Below are positions 6,981 through 12,940 of a stretch of DNA of 17,172 nucleotides, piece by piece. Origin of the DNA: Oscillospiraceae bacterium UBA1230 (GTDB lineage Bacteria > Bacillota > Clostridia > Oscillospirales > Oscillospiraceae); the NCBI GenBank assembly GCA_002309395.1, contig DBWU01000060.1:764-17935 (forward strand). The letters are read 5' to 3'. The translations under genes and the position numbers were made by a program. The number at the start of each line of letters is the position of its first letter. Position 1 is the first letter of the stretch. Under the pieces are notes generated by a model, which was not told the DNA's origin, did no database searches, and worked only from the letters and a program-made list of their open reading frames with translations.

Positions 6981-7841
6981 CTACCCTTCGATACAATACC
7001 CCGTCCCGCGGTACGCCCGATATCCCCGGTTCAGATCAATCACTTCATACTCATGGTGACACACCTGCTTCTCCGGCGGCGGCAGCTGCGTATAATCGCC
7101 GAACGCCATCCGCAGATACGTGTCGTAATCCGCCGGCATACACAGCATATGCCCTTCAAAGGGCATCCGCCGCGCCGCGGCAAAGCATTCACGGGGATAC
7201 TCGTTTTGCATATAGCGCGGACCGGCGCACAGCTCCGTGATCTTCCGGCACGCGTCAAACGGATACCGGCTCATCCTCCGCTCGCAGAATTGCCAGATCC
7301 GGCACCGGGCCTTCCAGCTCCGCACGATACCCAGCGCCAGTTTTCCCAGCGCCGTTACCGCCTTGCCGTGGTTCTCCGGCGCCTTGCCCACCACGAACAG
7401 GGAATAAGCGAGCGCCCACAGCTTCTGAGTCTTTCGCCGCCAGCCGGAGGGACAGCCGTCCAGCGGCAGAACGTCCAGCATCACGCCGTGGCGGATATCC
7501 AGCTCCTTTTGGAACGTCTTGATAAAAGTCGTCTCCTCGTCGCAGATGGTGAGGAACTGGTTGGCGGTGCAAACCTCGCTGTTGGGGTACTGGATGGTGT
7601 ACCTGGGGGTATCCACCCAGAGCGCCTTGAGCTTTTCATAATCGGGTCGCGGCATAAAAACGTCCACGTCGTCGTCCCACGGGATGAAGCCGCCGCTGCG
7701 TGCCGCGCCGATACAGCATCCGCCGCAGAGGAACCAGGTCAGACCGTTCCGCGTGCAAAAATCGTCGAAATACAGCAGCATCTCCAGCCCCACCAGTTGC
7801 ATCTGCCTGGTCACCTGCGGAGAGATCTCATACTGTGCCAT
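6981..7841 (-). CDS. LicD-family phosphotransferase, copy B
   Basis: This is a paralogue of copy A, 286 aa, and the same reaction class is expected. The core CGGCCIG (39-45) and FIPWDDDVDVF with aspartates at 56-58 and 60 are intact. DEETTFIK, LPLDGCP, MSRYPF, TELCA, NEYP, PFEG and DTYLRMAFGDY are shared with copy A. The two differ most between about 71 and 90 and at the N-terminus, so acceptor position or sugar may differ. The ATG at 7841 has GGAGGAG 6 nt upstream, lying in the end of the upstream GT2 gene, whose stop is 3 nt away. Upstream of it are the PGT and ExoA-like GT2; downstream is wzx. Both paralogues keep their aspartates, so neither looks inactivated. Confidence 0.9.
   Translation of the reverse strand: MAQYEISPQVTRQMQLVGLEMLLYFDDFCTRNGLTWFLCGGCCIGAARSGGFIPWDDDVDVFMPRPDYEKLKALWVDTPRYTIQYPNSEVCTANQFLTICDEETTFIKTFQKELDIRHGVMLDVLPLDGCPSGWRRKTQKLWALAYSLFVVGKAPENHGKAVTALGKLALGIVRSWKARCRIWQFCERRMSRYPFDACRKITELCAGPRYMQNEYPRECFAAARRMPFEGHMLCMPADYDTYLRMAFGDYTQLPPPEKQVCHHEYEVIDLNRGYRAYRGTGYCIEG
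7660..7684. repeat. 25-nt direct repeat, copy 2 (licD B active-site region)
   Basis: Identical to 5213-5237 and in the same orientation, about 2.45 kb away. Recombination between the two copies would delete wzx and fuse the two licD-type genes in frame at the same active-site codons. Confidence 0.85.
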
Positions 7842-7844
7842 CGT

Positions 7845-8843
7845 CTACTCCTCCGTCTTCTTCGGCGGCGGCGAACACAGCCCCGCCAGCGTTCCGACCC
7901 CGTAGGCGGCGTGTATCAGGAAAAAAAGAACCGGCATCAGCCACGTATAGCCGCTCGCCCCGTCTTTCCGGGCGCTCACCGCCGTGCCTGCCAGCGCAAA
8001 AGCGAGATACGCACCCCACAGCAGCGCCGCAAACTGCCAGATGCCTGCCAGCGCCAGGATCCCGGTCAGCAGGATCCCCAGCACGAAGGCGCAGGGCACC
8101 AGATAGAACGCCGATACGCAGCCGGGCGTGACCCACAGCGTTTTGGCGATCCAATAGCCGTTGAGATACTTTTGGCGAAGCATCCCCTTAAGGGTGTTTC
8201 TGGTGTGCTGATAGGACACCACGTCGGGATGGAACCAGATCTCGAACCCGGCGCGGCGGATCCGATACTGCATATCGTTGTCCTCGGTGCGCCGCAGTCG
8301 CTCGTTGAACGGCCCCACGGTGTCGAACACCTCCCGGCGGTACGCGCCGTGGAAGATCGAGTCCACCTGTCTGTCCGCTCCGTTGTGCCGGAAATCGGCA
8401 ACGCTGCTGCCGAAGGACGAGGTCTCCGCGGCCAACAGCGTCCGCTTCCACGGCGTATCCTCGTCAATGATATTGGGTCGGTATCCGCCGCAGACGTATT
8501 CTCCTGCCGCCAGATGCGCCGCGTTCTTTTCCAGAAAGTCCGCCGGGATCCGGGCGTGGGCGTCCAGCCGCACCACGGCGTCGCCGGTATAGTTCCTGAG
8601 CACCACGTTCCAGCCGCACGGCAGCGTCCGCCCCGGATTGTCCAGCACGGCGACCCGGTCAAATTCCGCCCCGTGGTCCCGCTGGAACGCCAGAAAAACG
8701 TCCTTCGTGCCGTCGCTGGACTGTCCGTCTACCAAAAGGACCTCGATCTCCTTCCGGGGATACGTCTGCTTCAGCAGATCGTCCAGCAGCAGTCCCACGG
8801 TATTCTCCTCGTTGAGCGCCACCACGCAAAAGGTAAATCGCAT
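7845..8843 (-). CDS. Glycosyltransferase family 2, ExoA-like, with C-terminal membrane segments
   Basis: Likely the second-sugar transferase acting on the PGT product at the inner membrane face. The 332-aa protein has the GT-A start FCVVALNEENTV, DGQSSDGT at 39-46, RLDAHA at 92-97 in place of a plain DxD, FHGAYRREVFD near 164-174 and TEDNDMQYR at 186-194. This pattern is seen in ExoA-type succinoglycan glycosyltransferases. From about residue 235 to 330 there are three or four hydrophobic helices. The ATG at 8843 is preferred because GGAGGG lies 6 nt upstream and TGATG overlaps the upstream stop by one base; a frame extending to 8882 would run inside the PGT gene. Sugar specificity is not readable. 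Confidence 0.9.
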   Translation of the reverse strand: MRFTFCVVALNEENTVGLLLDDLLKQTYPRKEIEVLLVDGQSSDGTKDVFLAFQRDHGAEFDRVAVLDNPGRTLPCGWNVVLRNYTGDAVVRLDAHARIPADFLEKNAAHLAAGEYVCGGYRPNIIDEDTPWKRTLLAAETSSFGSSVADFRHNGADRQVDSIFHGAYRREVFDTVGPFNERLRRTEDNDMQYRIRRAGFEIWFHPDVVSYQHTRNTLKGMLRQKYLNGYWIAKTLWVTPGCVSAFYLVPCAFVLGILLTGILALAGIWQFAALLWGAYLAFALAGTAVSARKDGASGYTWLMPVLFFLIHAAYGVGTLAGLCSPPPKKTEE

Positions 8844-9553
8844 CAAGGTCCCTCCCTGTGTCCCAGTCCCAGCATGACCCATACCGTCTTACACATGACC
8901 GCCAGATCCGCTCCGCAGGAGAAATCGCGCAGCTCCGCCAGATTGTACGCCATCTTGGCAGGCAGGATGCGCTCGATATATACTTCGTCTGTGTTCTTCT
9001 CGCCGGCAAACAGCTCCGCCTCGTCCTTATAACGGATGGACGCCACGGAGGTAACGCCCGCCGGCAGCAGCAGCGTGGCCATCATCTCCGGCGTATAATG
9101 CGCCACGTATTTCGGCACCTCCGGCCGGGTGCCCACGAAGGTCATGGTCCCTGCCAGAACGTCCAGCAGCTGCCCGATCTCATCCAGGCGGTATTTGCGT
9201 ATAAAACGCCCCACACGGGTCACGCGTCTGTCATGGTCGGCGGTCACCTGCGTCCCCAGCCGGTCCGCGCCGTCGATCATGGAGCGGAACTTGTGGATCC
9301 GGAACGGCTTGCCGTACCGGGTGATCCGCACCTGCCGGTAAAAAACGGGGCCCTTGGAATCCAGGCGGATCAAGACCGCCAGAACGAGAAACAGCGGCGA
9401 AAGCACCGCCAGCAGTAATAATGACAGTACGATATCCCCGATTCGTTTGCACCACAGAGCGCCCCGTTTTTTCTTCAGCGCATCGTAGTACGGCCGCACT
9501 TCCGGTAAACGCATGGCCTCTGGCAGTGATTCCCACTCTTGTAGTATTCTCAT
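8843..9553 (-). CDS. Initiating sugar transferase (monotopic phosphoglycosyl transferase)
   Basis: This enzyme is predicted to start the repeat unit by moving a sugar-1-phosphate from a UDP-sugar to undecaprenyl phosphate. The 236-aa protein has the bacterial sugar transferase domain: KRIGDIVLSLLLL with the re-entrant hydrophobic helix at about 38-62 (Ser52-Pro53 in the middle), SKGPVFYRQ, KFRSM at 88-92, the catalytic Asp124-Glu125 pair in RLDEIGQL and VGTRPEVPKYV at 140-150. VGTRPE replaces the usual VGPRPE. It lacks the N-terminal membrane domain of WbaP-type enzymes, so it is the short form. It is the first gene of the operon. GGGAG lies 9 nt before the ATG and a near-consensus promoter is about 150 nt upstream. 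Which sugar is used is unknown; galE across the divergent promoter region is a hint for Gal, GalNAc or GlcNAc. Confidence 0.92.
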   Translation of the reverse strand: MRILQEWESLPEAMRLPEVRPYYDALKKKRGALWCKRIGDIVLSLLLLAVLSPLFLVLAVLIRLDSKGPVFYRQVRITRYGKPFRIHKFRSMIDGADRLGTQVTADHDRRVTRVGRFIRKYRLDEIGQLLDVLAGTMTFVGTRPEVPKYVAHYTPEMMATLLLPAGVTSVASIRYKDEAELFAGEKNTDEVYIERILPAKMAYNLAELRDFSCGADLAVMCKTVWVMLGLGHREGP

Positions 9554-9581
9554 CTGTTATAACTCCCGATATGACTCCGCT

Positions 9582-9595
9582 CCGCATCGCTGCGG
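9582..9595 (-). other. Small hairpin in the polysaccharide operon leader
   Basis: CCGCA (9582-9586) pairs with TGCGG (9591-9595) around TCGC. It lies in the predicted 5' leader, about 15 nt before the ribosome binding site of the first gene. No U-run follows on the minus strand. Function unknown. Confidence 0.4.
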
Positions 9596-9600
9596 TTTTC

Positions 9601-9651
9601 GCCGAAACACGCCGCCTCCCCCTTCCGCCGGGTATGGCGCCGTGTTTCCGC
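9601..9651 (-). other. Larger hairpin in the polysaccharide operon leader
   Basis: GAAACACG (9604-9611) pairs with CGTGTTTC (9641-9648). After one mismatch the stem continues with CGCC (9613-9616) against GGCG (9636-9639). The loop is about 19 nt. It occupies the middle of the roughly 140-nt untranslated leader and could be part of an attenuation, anti-termination or protein-binding element. I recognise no known riboswitch. Confidence 0.45.
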
Positions 9652-9702
9652 CGGTAAAACGACATGGAAAAATAAGGCTTCGCCTCCAAAATAATCATAT
9701 GG

Positions 9703-9731
9703 ATTATATCATAACCGCCGCCGGATAGCAA
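9703..9731 (-). promoter_or_regulatory. Sigma-A-type promoter of the polysaccharide operon
   Basis: On the minus strand, TTGCTA (9731-9726) is followed after 17 bp by a perfect TATAAT (9708-9703). Transcription would begin near 9696, giving a leader of about 140 nt before the ATG at 9553. No other promoter of this quality is visible inside the operon, so all nine genes are probably transcribed from here. Confidence 0.8.
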
Positions 9732-9803
9732 GCATTTTCCCCCTCATTTATCGCCCCGGCGGCACGCCGCGCCCCCTCCGTTCCCCCGGCGCGCTTTCTC
9801 CGG

Positions 9804-9832
9804 TTGCCAACTCACGCGCTTTGGTATATAAT
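9804..9832 (+). promoter_or_regulatory. Sigma-A-type promoter of the galE operon
   Basis: TTGCCA (9804-9809) and a perfect TATAAT (9827-9832) are separated by 17 bp. Transcription would begin near 9839, about 62 nt before the galE ATG. The position also shows that the longer galE reading frame from 9821 cannot be the real protein, because its start lies within the promoter. The 72 bp between the two divergent -35 boxes (9732-9803) hold an imperfect GC-rich dyad, CGGCG-GCA-CGCCG at 9757-9769, which could be an operator. Confidence 0.82.
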
Positions 9833-9901
9833 TCTGTATATTCCATGCCGGATACGGATCCTTGCCGTATTCCGGGGAAAATGCAAAGGAGCATCACACT
9901 T

Positions 9902-10915
9902 ATGAGTAAAACCGTTTTTCTTCCCGGCGGCGCCGGATTCATCGGTTCCCACGTGGCGGCGGAGCTGTTGACGCTGGGGTATGAGGTCGTCATTGCCGAC
10001 GATCTGTCCAACGCCCGGGGCGACGTGATCGACCGGCTGGAGCAGATCACCGGGCGCCGTCCGGCGTTCTGCCGGATCAACGTGGCGGACAAGCCGGCGC
10101 TCAACGCCGTCTTTGACGCGTATCCGATCGACGCGGTGATCCACTTTGCCGGCTTCAAGGCGGTGGGCGAATCGGTGGAAAAGCCGGTGGCATACTACCG
10201 TAATAACATCGACACCGCGCTGACGCTGCTGGAGGTCATGGCGGATCACGGCGTCAAGGAACTGATCTTCAGCTCCTCCGCCACCGTATACGGGGTGGAG
10301 AACGAAGCGCCCTATACCGAGGATATGCCCCGTGGCGGCTGTACCAATCCCTACGGCTGGACGAAGGCGATGATCGAGCAGATCCTGGAGGATGCCTGCT
10401 TCGCCGATCCGCAGCTCCGGGTGGTGTGTCTGCGGTACTTCAATCCGGTGGGTGCTCACGAGAGCGGGCTCATCGGCGAACTGCCCAACGGCATTCCCAA
10501 CAACCTGATGCCCTACGTCACCCAGACCGCCGCCGGCGTGCGTAAGGAGCTGTCGGTGTTCGGCAACGACTATCCCACGCCGGACGGTACCGGCGTCCGG
10601 GATTTCATCCACGTGGTGGATCTGGCGCGGGGCCACGCGGCGGCGCTTTGCTACACGGCCGGACATACCGGCTGGGAGGCGATCAATCTGGGCACCGGCA
10701 AAGGCACCAGCGTGCTGGAGCTGGTGAACACCTTCGCCTCCGTCAACGGCGTGCCGGTCCCCTATCGCATCGCGCCCCGGCGCAGCGGCGATCTGGCGGT
10801 GTGCTACGCCGCCACGGACAAGGCGAAGCGTCTTCTGGGCTGGCAGGCGGAAAAGACCCTGGCGGATATGTGCCGTGATTCCTGGCGCTGGCAGCAGCAC
10901 GGCGCCAAATTATAA
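9902..10915 (+). CDS. galE: UDP-glucose 4-epimerase
   Basis: GalE interconverts UDP-glucose and UDP-galactose (some members also UDP-GlcNAc and UDP-GalNAc) using tightly bound NAD. The 337-aa length matches the E. coli enzyme. Seen: the Rossmann loop GGAGFIG at 9-15, the catalytic Ser126 in SSSATVYG, the Tyr151-xxx-Lys155 pair in YGWTK, NPVGAHESGLIGE and DYPTPDGTGVRDFIHV. The ATG at 9902 has AAAGGAG 10 nt upstream. It is the first gene of a plus-strand unit and is divergent from the polysaccharide operon, for which it probably supplies a donor (inference from position). The next gene, homoserine dehydrogenase, starts 18 nt downstream. Substrate range (Glc only, or also GlcNAc) cannot be fixed by eye. 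Confidence 0.95.
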   Translation: MSKTVFLPGGAGFIGSHVAAELLTLGYEVVIADDLSNARGDVIDRLEQITGRRPAFCRINVADKPALNAVFDAYPIDAVIHFAGFKAVGESVEKPVAYYRNNIDTALTLLEVMADHGVKELIFSSSATVYGVENEAPYTEDMPRGGCTNPYGWTKAMIEQILEDACFADPQLRVVCLRYFNPVGAHESGLIGELPNGIPNNLMPYVTQTAAGVRKELSVFGNDYPTPDGTGVRDFIHVVDLARGHAAALCYTAGHTGWEAINLGTGKGTSVLELVNTFASVNGVPVPYRIAPRRSGDLAVCYAATDKAKRLLGWQAEKTLADMCRDSWRWQQHGAKL

Positions 10916-10933
10916 AGCAGTAGGAGGTATCCC

Positions 10934-12073
10934 ATGCAAATTGCTCTTCTCGGTTTCGGCGTCGTCGGCGGCGGCGTATACGCCCTTTGTCAGGAGCGGA
11001 CCGATCTATGCGTGCGGCGTGTTCTCGTCCGCAGCGACAAGCCGGAGATCGCCGCCATCTCCACCCGTTCGATAGACGACGTCATCAACGATCCCACCAT
11101 CGACACGGTGGCGGAGGTCATGGGCGGTATCCACCCTGCCAAAGAATACGTGGAAGCGTCGCTCAACGCCGGCAAGCACGTGGTCACCGCCAACAAGGCG
11201 CTCATCGCCGCCTGCGGCGACGAGCTGACGGCGCTGGCAAAGAAAAACGGCGTTTCCCTGCGGTGTACGGCGGCAGTCGGCGGCGGTATCCCGTGGCTGG
11301 TGAATCTGGAACGGGTCAAGCGGCTGGATACGGTCAGCGAGGTGGGCGGCATCATGAACGGCACCACCAACTTTATCATGGACGCCATGCACACCTCCGG
11401 TGCGGCGTTCGGCGACGTGCTGGCGCAGGCGCAGGCATTGGGGTATGCCGAGGCGGATCCCAGCGCCGACATTGACGGCGACGATATCCGCCGCAAGCTG
11501 GCGATCTCCGCCGGCGTGGCGTTCGGCGTGTCGCTGGAAGAAACGGCGATCCCCACCTTCGGGATCCGCACCGTTACGGACGGTGATATCGCCTCGTTCC
11601 GTCAACGGGGCTTCGTATGCAAGCTGCTGGCAACGGCACTGCGCTGCCCGGACGGCGTGTGCGCCTTCGTCGAGCCCACGCTGGTATCCGCCGGCGAACC
11701 GGAGGCGGCGGTTGGCGCCAACTACAACCTCATCTCCTACACCGCCGACCGGATCGGGCGTCAGAGCTTCTTCGGTCAGGGCGCCGGCAGATTCCCCACC
11801 GCCGGCAACGTGGTGCAGGACTGCCTGGATATCATGGGCGGCAAGACCGCCTTTTACGCCGACGTGAGCCGCCGGGCGTCTCTGGCGGCGGACGCCGTGT
11901 CCCACCCCTATTACGTGCGTACCGCCGCGCCGGATGACTTCTTGCGCTCCGTCACCGTGGACGCGTGGGACGGCGGCGTGGTGACCTCCGCACTTGGCGT
12001 GGATACCATGCTGGGCTGGGCGAAACGGAAGCTCCGGGAGGATCCCGGCTGCTTCGTGGCAGGCATTCGGTAA
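10934..12073 (+). CDS. hom: Homoserine dehydrogenase, short form without ACT domain
   Basis: This enzyme reduces aspartate 4-semialdehyde to homoserine with NAD(P)H, the branch point to threonine, methionine and isoleucine. In the 379-aa protein: the nucleotide loop GFGVVGGGV at 7-15, EVMGG at 61-65, NK at 87-88, GIMNGTTNF at 139-147, and the probable catalytic Glu173, Asp184 and Lys188 in the stretch EADPSADIDGDDIRRK. The frame ends soon after the catalytic domain, so the C-terminal ACT domain of the B. subtilis type, which carries feedback control by threonine, is missing. The ATG at 10934 has AGGAGG 6 nt upstream. It is co-directional with galE (18-nt gap) and probably co-transcribed, although the two pathways are unrelated. 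Confidence 0.95.
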   Translation: MQIALLGFGVVGGGVYALCQERTDLCVRRVLVRSDKPEIAAISTRSIDDVINDPTIDTVAEVMGGIHPAKEYVEASLNAGKHVVTANKALIAACGDELTALAKKNGVSLRCTAAVGGGIPWLVNLERVKRLDTVSEVGGIMNGTTNFIMDAMHTSGAAFGDVLAQAQALGYAEADPSADIDGDDIRRKLAISAGVAFGVSLEETAIPTFGIRTVTDGDIASFRQRGFVCKLLATALRCPDGVCAFVEPTLVSAGEPEAAVGANYNLISYTADRIGRQSFFGQGAGRFPTAGNVVQDCLDIMGGKTAFYADVSRRASLAADAVSHPYYVRTAAPDDFLRSVTVDAWDGGVVTSALGVDTMLGWAKRKLREDPGCFVAGIR

Positions 12074-12088
12074 GACCTGGTATATCGT

Positions 12089-12841
12089 ATGAAAAAGCGT
12101 ACCTTGACCGACCGGCAGAAAAAGCTTCTTGCCGCCGGCGCCGTTGCGGTGTTCGCAGTATTCTCCGCCGCCGTATTCTGGTTCGTGGGGCGACCCATGA
12201 TCCGCTTTGCCCGCCAGCCGGACCTGTTCCGCCAGTGGGTGGCACAGCGCGGCGTCTGGGGCAAGCTGGCATACGTGGCGATGATGATCCTGCAGGTGCT
12301 GGTGGCGGTGATCCCCGGCGAACCGCTGGAGCTGTGCGGCGGCTATGCTTTCGGCGCCCTGTGGGGCACGGTGCTGTGCCTTTCGGGCGCCACGCTGGGA
12401 AGCCTGCTGGTGTTCGCTCTGGTGCGGCGCTGGGGCACGGCGCTGGCGGAGGTGTTCTTCTCACGGGAGAAACTGCAATCTCTGGCGTTTCTTCACAGCT
12501 CCCCCAAACGGGACGTGATCTTCTGGCTGATCTTCACCGTTCCCGGCACGCCGAAGGATCTTCTTTGCTACTTCGCCGGACTGACCGATCTGCCGCTGGG
12601 GAAGTGGATTTTGATCTGCACGGTCGGGCGGCTTCCTTCTGTCATCACCTCTACGGTGGGCGGACACGCGCTGGGCGGACAGCACTACCTTTTCGCCGCC
12701 GGCACCTTCGCCGTAACGCTTGCGGTGTCCGGGATCGGGCTTTTGATCTACCGCGCCGTACTGCGGCGGCACAACGAAAACGGACGGGAGCAGGAACCGC
12801 CGCTGTCCTCCGGTGACGGACAAGCGCGAAAAAAAACGTGA
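12089..12841 (+). CDS. TVP38/TMEM64 family membrane protein (VTT domain, DedA superfamily)
   Basis: This is a 250-aa membrane protein with a basic N-terminus and about five or six hydrophobic segments. It has the conserved VTT/SNARE-associated blocks: IPGEPLELCGGYAFG at 75-89, VPGTPKDLLCYFAGLT at 151-166 and GRLPSVITSTVGGHAL at 180-195. DedA-superfamily members have been linked to lipid scrambling and transport and to membrane homeostasis; the substrate here is not known. The start at 12089 is 15 nt after hom, and no good ribosome binding site is visible, so translation may depend on coupling. The C-terminal 25 residues are hydrophilic and charged. It is the last gene of the galE-hom unit, ending directly at a bidirectional terminator. 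Confidence 0.85.
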   Translation: MKKRTLTDRQKKLLAAGAVAVFAVFSAAVFWFVGRPMIRFARQPDLFRQWVAQRGVWGKLAYVAMMILQVLVAVIPGEPLELCGGYAFGALWGTVLCLSGATLGSLLVFALVRRWGTALAEVFFSREKLQSLAFLHSSPKRDVIFWLIFTVPGTPKDLLCYFAGLTDLPLGKWILICTVGRLPSVITSTVGGHALGGQHYLFAAGTFAVTLAVSGIGLLIYRAVLRRHNENGREQEPPLSSGDGQARKKT

Positions 12842-12880
12842 AAAAAACGCGGAAAACGTTGCGTTTTCCGCGCTTTTTAT
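12841..12880. terminator. Strong bidirectional terminator between convergent genes
   Basis: An 11-bp perfect stem, CGCGGAAAACG (12848-12858) with CGTTTTCCGCG (12862-12872) around TTG, is followed by CTTTTTATT on the plus strand. On the minus strand it is followed by seven T (the A-run at 12841-12847). It can therefore end the plus-strand galE-hom-TVP38 transcript and the minus-strand PrsW transcript. Confidence 0.92.
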
Positions 12881-12940
12881 TGCACAAATCGGCGCATCTA
12901 TTGCGCGTTTTATGCGCGCTGAATGCAAAAAACGGCGCGT

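Noticed and set aside
6837..9032. A 731-codon plus-strand open frame opposite wzx, licD B and the ExoA-like GT2
   Set aside because: It is antisense to three well-supported genes, has no ribosome binding site, and its product is rich in Arg, His, Pro and Gln without any recognisable domain. It is a by-product of GC-rich codon use.
9670..9695. Short AGGC-GAA-GCCT hairpin followed by TATTTTT at the start of the polysaccharide operon leader (minus strand)
   Set aside because: A 4-bp stem is too short for a believable terminator or attenuator, and it lies within the first 20 or so nucleotides of the predicted transcript.
9231..9731. Minus-strand frame upstream of and overlapping the PGT gene
   Set aside because: It begins upstream of the TATAAT box of the operon promoter and runs out of frame into the PGT gene, so it would not be in the transcript as a whole. 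The leader is treated as untranslated.
9812..10900. A 362-codon minus-strand frame opposite galE
   Set aside because: Its product is His/Arg/Val-rich with no motif, and it runs through the galE promoter. galE on the other strand has all catalytic residues.
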